59,511 bases of DNA from Bacteroidota bacterium. Lineage in GTDB: Bacteria > Bacteroidota > Bacteroidia > AKYH767-A > OLB10. Position 1 is the stretch's first letter. Every line of letters starts with the position of its first letter. The position numbers were made by a program, and so were the translations under genes. The stretch spans positions 1-59,511 of the forward strand of contig CANFIN010000005.1 of NCBI GenBank assembly GCA_947447155.1. The letters run 5' to 3'. The notes below the pieces were generated by a model. The model searched no databases and was not told the DNA's origin. It was given only the letters and a program-made list of their open reading frames with translations. Positions 52,969 to 59,511 of the stretch are shown here, one piece after another.

Positions 52969-53577
52969 ATGCAACCAGAAGATTTAAATAAAAACGGATA
53001 TCAATTATTTGAACAATTACGTCATAGCGAAATTGGCCTTTTTATTAGACCTTATTTATTTAAAAAAAATCGTGCGATTTACTTTTACTGGATTTTTAAT
53101 TTTTTAGTTTGGGCTGGAATAATTATAAGCATATTCACTTGTTCTATTAGTCTTGTTAAATCATTTGATTTTTTTGCATTAGGCATTTTGGGGATGCTCC
53201 CATTAATTCCAATTCATGAATTGATTCATGGATTGTTTTATAAGTTAGCTGGCGCACCATCTGTTCAATACAAAGCCAATTTCAAAAAATTTATTTTCTA
53301 TGCAATGGCCGATAAATTTATTACTGATCAAAAAAACTTTGTTCGATTAGCATTAGCTCCTTTTATTATTATAAATTCAATCCTGATAATTTCAATCTTT
53401 TTATGTACGGGAATAATATCATTCCTACTAGCAGGAATTCTTTTTATACATACTGCTGGGTGCGCAGGAGATTTTGCATTGGTGAGCTACTTCATCGAAA
53501 ATGATGGAAGAAACCTTGTTACCTATGACGATGTATCTAAAGGAGAGTCCTATTTTTATAAAAAGACTGCTTATTAG
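52969..53577 (+). CDS. DUF3267-type membrane protein with HExxH motif
   Basis: This 202-aa protein has about four hydrophobic segments (about 40-65, 72-88, 122-142, 145-165). The putative zinc motif HELIHG lies near residue 84 at the end of the second segment. The later AGCAGDFALVSYF region contributes an Asp that could complete a site-2-protease-like centre. This layout matches DUF3267 proteins, which are predicted intramembrane metalloproteases without a known substrate. It starts 5 bases after ctaA. Confidence 0.82.
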   Translation: MQPEDLNKNGYQLFEQLRHSEIGLFIRPYLFKKNRAIYFYWIFNFLVWAGIIISIFTCSISLVKSFDFFALGILGMLPLIPIHELIHGLFYKLAGAPSVQYKANFKKFIFYAMADKFITDQKNFVRLALAPFIIINSILIISIFLCTGIISFLLAGILFIHTAGCAGDFALVSYFIENDGRNLVTYDDVSKGESYFYKKTAY

Positions 53578-53636
53578 CAATAGTTTACCATTTTCATTCT
53601 TATTTTTTTTAATTTCGGACTTCATTCTATTATCTT

Positions 53637-55682
53637 ATGAAGAAGTTAATTATCTTATTATTTTTATTTTGCTTTAAATTTATTTCTGTTGATGCTCAAC
53701 TGTTAGAGCCAGTAAAATGGAGTTATAAAGTTGAACAAAAGGGACAAGAAGCAACATTAGTTTTTAAGGCTACAGTTGATAAAGGATGGCATGTGTATTC
53801 ACAATTTATTCCTGATGGCGGACCTATTCCAACTTCATTCACATTTACGCCCGATAAAAATTATACATTAGTTGGGAAAGTAACTGAGCCCAAAGGCGAA
53901 GAAATTTTTGATTCCAATTTTGAAATCAAATTAAAGTTCTTCGAAAAAGTTGCTGAATTCAGACAAAAAATCAAACTTACTTCTAACAAAGCATTTAAAC
54001 TTAAAGGTGTAGTTGAATCGATGGCTTGCAACGACAGAAACTGTACACCTCCTAATGCAGTTGACTTTGAATTTTCTATTGCTGGCGAAGCTTCTACAGA
54101 GGCAGTAACTCCTGAAGCATCTACATCAACATCTGAAATTGATATTGTCAACACTTCTACTACCGCAACAACAGAATCAATCGCAACAAATTCTAAAATA
54201 CCACTTCCTTCAAGCGATATAACAAAATTAGAACCTGCGTGTAATAACGGTGGTTCTACTCAGGCAGAAGATAAGAGTTACTGGGGAATATTTTTAGCAG
54301 GTATGATTGGAGGATTCTTAGCTTTATTAACTCCATGCGTCTTTCCAATGATTCCAATGACAGTAAGCTTCTTTACCAAGAGAAGTCCTACACGCGCAAA
54401 GGGTATACGCAATGCCGTTATTTATGCCTTATCGATTATTCTCATTTATGTTACGATTGGATTTTTCGTAACCGTCACACTCGGATCTGATGCATTAAAC
54501 GATTTAGCCAGCAGTGTTTTCTTTAATCTATTATTCTTCGTTATCTTCTTCATTTTTGCCCTTTCTTTCTTAGGAGCATTCGAAATTGTATTACCGAGTT
54601 CATGGGTTAATAAAGCAGATTCCGCATCCGATAAAGGAGGCTTGGCAGGCATCTTCTTTATGGCATTTACACTAAGCCTTGTTTCATTCTCTTGTACCGG
54701 ACCAATTATCGGAACTTTATTAGTGGAAGCAGCGAAAGGCTCCAGTTATTTAGGACCAATTATGGGCATGATAGGCTTCTCTACTGCACTTGCTTTGCCG
54801 TTTGCATTGTTTGCGGCATTCCCTGGATGGTTAAATTCTTTACCTAAATCTGGCGGTTGGTTAAATAGCGTTAAAGTAGTTTTAGGATTTTTAGAATTAG
54901 CCTTGGCATTGAAGTTTTTATCGAATGTTGACTTAGCATACCATTGGGGATTCTTAAAGCGTGAATTATTTATTGCATTATGGATTACTATTTTCGGATT
55001 AATGTCGTTGTATTTATTAGGGAAAATAAAGTTTTCTCACGATAGCGACTTGTCGTTTATTGGAACAACCAGAATTATCTTTGCAATTATCGCTATTGCA
55101 TTTACTTTTTATTTAATTCCAGGATTATGGGGAGCACCTTTACGCTTAATCAGTGGATTTCCTCCTCCTGAATTTTACAAAGAATGGCAACAAAACGAAG
55201 GAGCTGCGCAAGCTGGGAAAGGCGGCGAATCTTGTCCGCATAATTTAAATTGTTATCACGATTACGAAGCGGGAATGGCCTATGCAAAATCAATTGGCAA
55301 ACCTGTTATGATTGATTTTACAGGATGGAGCTGCGTTAATTGTCGTAAGATGGAAGACAATGTATGGTCTCAGGCGAAAGTGCTAAAGCACTTGTCGGAT
55401 GATTACGTTGTTATATCGCTTTATGTTGATGACAAAACTGAATTGCCTGCTAACGAACAATACATAAGTAAGTTCAGCGGAAAGAAAATCAGAACTACAG
55501 GAAATAAATGGAGCGATATGGAAGCTGCGGTTTTAAATAAGAACGTTCAACCTTATTATGTGTTATTAGATAATGAAGGAAAGATGCTAGCTGAACCAAG
55601 AAGCTACACTCCTAGCGTGGATGAATACACGAAGTTTTTAGAAGAGGGTTTGTGTAGGTTTAAAATCAGAAATAACAAGTAA
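53637..55682 (+). CDS. Thiol:disulfide interchange protein DsbD-like
   Basis: This 681-aa protein has a signal peptide (about 1-20) and an N-terminal DsbD-alpha-like domain (about 25-150), with a Cys pair in ACNDRNC near residue 132. A Thr/Ser-rich linker leads to the membrane domain (about 220-490), in which the redox Cys pair lies in TPCVFPMIPMTV and FSCTGPIIGT. The C-terminal thioredoxin domain has the motif GWSCVNCRKME near 565. It moves electrons from cytoplasmic thioredoxin to periplasmic partners, perhaps including the exported CRWC protein at 26522-27004. It is a single gene with a strong terminator. Confidence 0.94.
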   Translation: MKKLIILLFLFCFKFISVDAQLLEPVKWSYKVEQKGQEATLVFKATVDKGWHVYSQFIPDGGPIPTSFTFTPDKNYTLVGKVTEPKGEEIFDSNFEIKLKFFEKVAEFRQKIKLTSNKAFKLKGVVESMACNDRNCTPPNAVDFEFSIAGEASTEAVTPEASTSTSEIDIVNTSTTATTESIATNSKIPLPSSDITKLEPACNNGGSTQAEDKSYWGIFLAGMIGGFLALLTPCVFPMIPMTVSFFTKRSPTRAKGIRNAVIYALSIILIYVTIGFFVTVTLGSDALNDLASSVFFNLLFFVIFFIFALSFLGAFEIVLPSSWVNKADSASDKGGLAGIFFMAFTLSLVSFSCTGPIIGTLLVEAAKGSSYLGPIMGMIGFSTALALPFALFAAFPGWLNSLPKSGGWLNSVKVVLGFLELALALKFLSNVDLAYHWGFLKRELFIALWITIFGLMSLYLLGKIKFSHDSDLSFIGTTRIIFAIIAIAFTFYLIPGLWGAPLRLISGFPPPEFYKEWQQNEGAAQAGKGGESCPHNLNCYHDYEAGMAYAKSIGKPVMIDFTGWSCVNCRKMEDNVWSQAKVLKHLSDDYVVISLYVDDKTELPANEQYISKFSGKKIRTTGNKWSDMEAAVLNKNVQPYYVLLDNEGKMLAEPRSYTPSVDEYTKFLEEGLCRFKIRNNK

Positions 55683-55683
55683 C

Positions 55684-55718
55684 AAAAAAACCCTGACGAA
55701 ATCGTCAGGGTTTTTTTT
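55684..55718. terminator. Bidirectional terminator between dsbD and the SBBP-repeat gene
   Basis: An A-run plus CCCTGACG (55691-55698) pairs with CGTCAGGG (55703-55710) plus eight T, with a 4-base loop. Confidence 0.9.
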
Positions 55719-55733
55719 AGAGCATAAATTATA

Positions 55734-57395
55734 TTACTTAACTTCAATTGCTTTGTTAGCATATCCATCAGGAGTTAAAACCTTAACTTGATAGATACCT
55801 TTCGACAATCCTGCTAAATCTAATAATGTACTATTTAGAGGTAAACTTAATTCAGTATGATGAACACGTTGACCATTTATTGAATAAACATCTACTTCTT
55901 GCATGTATTTACCTTCTGGTAATTCGATATTAACCTGACCTGTTGTAGGATTTGGATAAAGTGAAAAATTATAGTTCGTTTTTACTTCTTGAATTCCAGT
56001 TGTAAATCCATTTAAACGACCAATATAGGTTGCTATGTTGGTCGGTAAAGAAATAACAGGATTTAATGAACCCAATGTGATTGAACCAAAGAAATTACCC
56101 ATCACATAGCAATAACCAATGTTATCACTAACAATTGTTTTAGGACGATCATCACTCATATTTCCCAGTTTTATTCCCCAAAGGATTCCTCCATTCGGAT
56201 TATACTTAGCAGCAAATCCATCTGCACCACCCATATTTGTCAAATTTACAGATGTTGTAGTAGATGTTAATGTAGCAGTCCCATTACTATAATATCCGCA
56301 CAGATATACATAACCGTTAGCAGCTACTTCCATTCCAGTTGTTATATCATCAGATGCACCGCCCTGGCGGCAAGCCCATTGACAAACACCTGTTGAATTA
56401 TATTTAGCTAAAAACCCATCTGTATAAGTACTTCCACCATTAGATGTTAAAGAAACAGTTCCACCAAAGTTTACAGTTCCTAGAAAATCGCCACTAATGT
56501 AGATATTTCCATTTGCATCATTTCCGATATTTAATGCTTGATCAGTATTAGTAGAGCCAATTCTTTTTGCAAGGTCATATGTTCCAGCGGTAGTTAAGCG
56601 AGTCATAAGGATATCATCTGCAGAACCAGAACCCGTTAAATTAATTGAACCAAAAGATGCCGATGAACCTCTCACCGCTCCTGCAGCATAAACTGCCGTT
56701 GAAGAAGCTGAAACTGAGAAAAAGTAATCCTGATCAGAACCACCACCAGTAGAAGCCCATAAAGCAGTACCAGCTGTATCAAATGCAATTACCATTGCAT
56801 CGCTACTTCCATTATTGCTTGCAGCCAACGTAATTGAACCCGCAGCAAATGACCCCATATAAGCCCCAGCTACGTATACCTTATTTCCATTAATAGCAAT
56901 GGCATTAAAGTCTTGAGTAGTTGCTGAACCAAACGACTTTACCCAAATAACATTTCCATTCGGATCAAGCTTAATAATAAATCCATCTTTATCCCCCGCC
57001 GAGTAATAATTAATTCCATTAATTGTCATAAGGAAGGTATATGAACCCACAATATAAATATTGCCAGCCGCATCTGTACTCATACCACCAATAGATATTG
57101 AGTTAGAAAGTCCGCCAAATCCTTTTGCCCAAACAGGTGTCCCAGACTGATCAAACTTTGTAGCATATAAATCTACAGTTCCAGTTAGTGCTAAATTACT
57201 AGCGCCAAAAGGAGCATTCTGATCAAACTGGCCAGAAACGATTATTCCTCCGGAAGCATCTTTTACAGCACAAACTTTTGATTGATTATCTAATCGTGCG
57301 CCTACTGATTTGGCCCATACCCATGCTGGTGCCTGAGCATTCATTGCATTGGAACACAATAATGCCAATACTAATACAAGTAAATTTTTTTTCAT
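55734..57395 (-). CDS. SBBP-like beta-propeller protein with T9SS sorting domain
   Basis: This 553-aa secreted protein has a signal peptide (MKKNLLVLVLALLCSNAMNA before Gln). Start 57395 is chosen because the longer frame from 57443 puts 16 polar residues before it. Repeats of roughly 40-60 residues run from about 25 to 460, each with a D.AGNIYIVGSY or NGNIYISGDF strand followed by GFIxKLDPNGNVIW-like text, the SBBP pattern. A type A T9SS sorting domain ends the protein (LYPNPTTGQVNIELPEG, then KGIYQVKVLTP). It is the third T9SS cargo gene of the window. Confidence 0.9.
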   Translation of the reverse strand: MKKNLLVLVLALLCSNAMNAQAPAWVWAKSVGARLDNQSKVCAVKDASGGIIVSGQFDQNAPFGASNLALTGTVDLYATKFDQSGTPVWAKGFGGLSNSISIGGMSTDAAGNIYIVGSYTFLMTINGINYYSAGDKDGFIIKLDPNGNVIWVKSFGSATTQDFNAIAINGNKVYVAGAYMGSFAAGSITLAASNNGSSDAMVIAFDTAGTALWASTGGGSDQDYFFSVSASSTAVYAAGAVRGSSASFGSINLTGSGSADDILMTRLTTAGTYDLAKRIGSTNTDQALNIGNDANGNIYISGDFLGTVNFGGTVSLTSNGGSTYTDGFLAKYNSTGVCQWACRQGGASDDITTGMEVAANGYVYLCGYYSNGTATLTSTTTSVNLTNMGGADGFAAKYNPNGGILWGIKLGNMSDDRPKTIVSDNIGYCYVMGNFFGSITLGSLNPVISLPTNIATYIGRLNGFTTGIQEVKTNYNFSLYPNPTTGQVNIELPEGKYMQEVDVYSINGQRVHHTELSLPLNSTLLDLAGLSKGIYQVKVLTPDGYANKAIEVK

Positions 57396-57440
57396 ATTAA
57401 CTAAATGTAACGAGTTGTTTGTTTTAAATTTTCTGTAAAC

Positions 57441-57448
57441 CAAAAATA
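57441..57448 (-). promoter_or_regulatory. -7 promoter element of the SBBP-repeat gene
   Basis: TATTTTTG on the minus strand lies 45 bases before the ATG at 57395. Confidence 0.4.
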
Positions 57449-57497
57449 AAAAAATATTGAATAAAACAGGTCCTATTTTTCAATTAAGCCCTATCTT

Positions 57498-58904
57498 TTA
57501 AATATGTATCGCTCTGTTATCCGTTGCTGCTAAGCAAGCTTCTTTAAATGCCTCCGTAAATGTTGGATGCGCATGACTCATACGGGCAATATCCTCGGCC
57601 GATGCTCTGTATTCCATAGCTACAACAGCTTCCGCAATTAAATCAGCACAACGAGGTCCAATCATGTGTACTCCTAAAATTTCATCTGTCTCCTGATCGG
57701 CTAAAACCTTTATGAATCCATCTAAATCCATACTTGCACGCGCTCTACCACTCGCTTTAAATGGAAACACTCCAGACTTATATGCCTTACCCTGTGCTTT
57801 TAATTCTTCTTCTGTATGTCCAACAGCAGCCACTTCAGGCCATGTGTAAACAACTCCCGGAATTAACAGGTAATTGATATGTGGCTTTTGCCCTGCAATT
57901 TGCTCAGCTACATATGTGCCTTCTTCTTCAGCTTTATGCGCTAGCATTGCTCCTTTAACAACATCACCAATTGCATAAATGCCTTTTGCAGCAGTTTGCA
58001 AATGTTCATCAACGATAATTCTTCCACGCTCATCTTTGCTGATGCCAGCATTCTCTAATCCTAAATTCTCTGTGTACGGCGAACGACCAACACATACTAA
58101 GCAATAGTCGCCTGTTAACTCTAACTCTTTACCGTCTTTATTAGCTGTTGCTTTCAACTTCACATTTTTTCCTTTTGCTTCAACACCGCTTACCGCATGT
58201 GATAAATAAAACTCGACTCCCGACTTAGCTAATACCTTTTGCAATTCTTTTCCTAATGATTTATCCATTGTAGGAATGATAGATTCTGCATATTCAACTA
58301 CACTAACCTTTGCGCCTAGCCGTGCATAAACACTTCCTAATTCTAATCCGATTACTCCACCTCCTATGATTAATAAATGCTTAGGAATCTCCTTTAGTTT
58401 TAACGCTTCTGTAGAGGTAATAATGCGTTGCTTATCGACGGTAACGCCTTTTAAATTTGAAGGCTTTGATCCAGTTGCAATAATGGTATTTGCTGATGTG
58501 ATTGTCTCAATACTTCCATCTTCTTTTTTTACAGAAATCGTTTTTGCATCTACAAACGAAGCAAAACCATGAATCACATCTACTTTGTTTTTCTTCATTA
58601 AAAAGCGGATACCTTGTACCGTTTGCGTGATCACATCATCTTTGCGTTGAATCATCTGTGCAAAGTTGATTGACAAACCTTTCAAATCAATACCATGCTC
58701 TTTAAACTGATGTACCGCTTGATGATAATGCTCTGACGAATCCAACAATGCTTTTGAAGGAATACATCCAACATTTAAACAAGTTCCGCCAAGGGAATTA
58801 TATTTTTCAATTAAAGCTGTTTTCTTTCCTAATTGCGCTAAACGAATTGCTGCTACGTAACCACCAGGGCCAGCACCAATTACTACTGCATCATATGAAG
58901 CCAT
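57498..58904 (-). CDS. lpdA: Dihydrolipoyl dehydrogenase
   Basis: This 468-aa flavoenzyme is the E3 component of pyruvate and 2-oxoglutarate dehydrogenases and of the glycine cleavage system. Visible features are the FAD motif VIGAGPGGYVAAIRLAQLG and the redox disulfide GGTCLNVGCIPSKALL near residue 40. The NAD motif GGGVIGLELGSVYARLG lies near 180 and YAIGDVVKGAMLAHKAEEEG near 310. The C-terminal catalytic HAHPTFTEAFKEA holds the His-Glu pair. Length is normal. It has a strong promoter (TTTG-N21-TAAATTTG). Confidence 0.97.
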   Translation of the reverse strand: MASYDAVVIGAGPGGYVAAIRLAQLGKKTALIEKYNSLGGTCLNVGCIPSKALLDSSEHYHQAVHQFKEHGIDLKGLSINFAQMIQRKDDVITQTVQGIRFLMKKNKVDVIHGFASFVDAKTISVKKEDGSIETITSANTIIATGSKPSNLKGVTVDKQRIITSTEALKLKEIPKHLLIIGGGVIGLELGSVYARLGAKVSVVEYAESIIPTMDKSLGKELQKVLAKSGVEFYLSHAVSGVEAKGKNVKLKATANKDGKELELTGDYCLVCVGRSPYTENLGLENAGISKDERGRIIVDEHLQTAAKGIYAIGDVVKGAMLAHKAEEEGTYVAEQIAGQKPHINYLLIPGVVYTWPEVAAVGHTEEELKAQGKAYKSGVFPFKASGRARASMDLDGFIKVLADQETDEILGVHMIGPRCADLIAEAVVAMEYRASAEDIARMSHAHPTFTEAFKEACLAATDNRAIHI

Positions 58905-58930
58905 TTCCGTTTGATTTTATTGATTGCCCG

Positions 58931-58963
58931 CAAATTTACAAGTAATTCGAATGTAAAAGCAAA
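58931..58963 (-). promoter_or_regulatory. Promoter of lpdA
   Basis: On the minus strand, TTTG (complement 58960-58963), 21 bases, TAAATTTG (complement 58931-58938). The leader would be about 20 bases. Confidence 0.65.
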
Positions 58964-58986
58964 GAAAAAGTGATTAAATACCTGCC

Positions 58987-59511
58987 CTATCGCTGCTTAA
59001 AAATACCAATGGGGAAGTAGGAAAGAATGGTTATAATCATTAGTAAGCCAACGATTAAACATGCTATGCGTCCTAAATAATCTCCATGACTTGTATAAAA
59101 TGTTTGTCCGTCATGAATTATTACCTCTTTACGAATGACATCATCTGTCCACCATTTCGTTACATCTGTTAATTCTCCTCTTGAATTGATAAAACAAGAA
59201 ATTCCTGTATTAGCAGAACGAACAATATTCTTACGCGTTTCGATAGCTCGAAGGCGTGCATACTGACAATGCTGCTTATGTCCAGGAGTATTTTCCCACC
59301 AGCCATCGTTAGTCATGATGCAAATTAAATTGGCACCCTGGCGAACATAATCACCTACATATTCGCCATAAATCGACTCGTAACAAATCACAGGTGCGGT
59401 AATTACTCCGTCGCCTATAGGTAAAATTGTAGGCACTTTCTTGCTACCTAAACTACCTGCAGTCCCTCCTAAATCAATCGCGTACTCTTCGAAAAATCCG
59501 AAGAACGCAGG
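58987..59511 (-). CDS. lnt: Apolipoprotein N-acyltransferase, C-terminal part (runs off the window edge)
   Basis: The frame is open from 59511 to the stop at 58987, giving the last 174 residues or so; the N-terminal part lies outside the window. The nitrilase-like domain is visible: the catalytic Cys in APVICYESIYGEYVGDYVRQG, then IMTNDGWWENTPGHKQHCQYARLRAIETRKN and VRSANTGISCFIN. A final membrane helix (about 20 hydrophobic residues) is followed by a basic tail. The enzyme adds the third acyl chain to lipoproteins in the inner membrane; several lipoproteins are encoded in this window. A GTG at 59434-59436 is internal, not the start. Confidence 0.93.
   Translation of the reverse strand, partial: PAFFGFFEEYAIDLGGTAGSLGSKKVPTILPIGDGVITAPVICYESIYGEYVGDYVRQGANLICIMTNDGWWENTPGHKQHCQYARLRAIETRKNIVRSANTGISCFINSRGELTDVTKWWTDDVIRKEVIIHDGQTFYTSHGDYLGRIACLIVGLLMIITILSYFPIGIFKQR

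Noticed and set aside
57396-57443. 16-residue N-terminal extension of the SBBP-repeat T9SS protein
   Set aside because: The extension is polar and basic, overlaps the likely promoter box at 57441-57448, and would spoil the signal peptide.
1-59511. tRNA, rRNA, tmRNA or other known structured RNA genes
   Set aside because: None was recognised on reading both strands. A covariance-model search would be needed to exclude small RNAs.

Overview
The window is AT-rich chromosomal DNA from a member of the Bacteroidota, probably an aerobic, environmental, gliding-type lineage (Chitinophagales, Flavobacteriales or a relative; the order cannot be fixed from sequence alone). Supporting signs are secreted proteins with type IX secretion (T9SS) C-terminal sorting domains, PorV/PorQ and C25-peptidase (PorU-like) genes, gldH, Bacteroidota-type -7 promoter elements (TAnnTTTG, sometimes with TTTG or TTG 18-23 bases upstream), hardly any Shine-Dalgarno sequences, and family-typical genes such as DUF2795, DUF5686 and heme A synthase. 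I see no rRNA, tRNA, CRISPR array, prophage or complete insertion sequence.

Layout. 1-3600: a LamG-type T9SS cargo gene flanked by GGGTAGGG palindromes, then an AAA/DUF4143 ATPase gene lying between two copies of a roughly 107-bp repeat that ends in a perfect hairpin; this is the most accessory-looking part. 3650-7765: a DUF255 thioredoxin-fold protein and an M13 metallopeptidase lipoprotein. 7836-17550: three minus-strand secretion genes (BNR-repeat T9SS cargo, a 1675-aa C25 peptidase of PorU2 type, a PorV/PorQ barrel). 17700-30400: housekeeping genes (pssA, purS, pheS, a peptidylprolyl isomerase, gldH, a PSP1-domain gene, holB, pgk, cvpA-like, thioredoxin, terC, a methyltransferase, a LolD-like ATPase, cobalamin adenosyltransferase, DUF2795). 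30461-39884: recQ, then an envelope operon kdsD-tatC-CMD-DUF5686-lptB, then a convergent S41 protease gene.

40031-46231 is the most interesting region. It holds an ECF sigma factor, folE, a MerR regulator with the B12-binding signature of the CarH/LitR photoreceptors, an unknown 112-aa protein, an outer-membrane barrel, a TIGR01777 epimerase and a class I photolyase. The sigma/folE intergenic region contains three copies of one operator-like inverted repeat, TTGTTTAA-N16-TTAAACAA (one half-site has a single mismatch), all with exactly 16 bases between the arms. I infer a light-responsive, B12-dependent regulon in which the regulator controls the sigma factor and folE. A cobalamin adenosyltransferase gene 10 kb away could supply the adenosylcobalamin chromophore.

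46226-59511: a MacAB-like export operon, an alpha/beta hydrolase, an operon GNAT-aspartate kinase-heme A synthase-DUF3267, dsbD, another T9SS cargo gene (SBBP-like repeats), lpdA, and the C-terminal part of lnt, which runs off the right edge. Convergent gene pairs are mostly separated by shared bidirectional terminators, or have stop codons that overlap or nearly touch.
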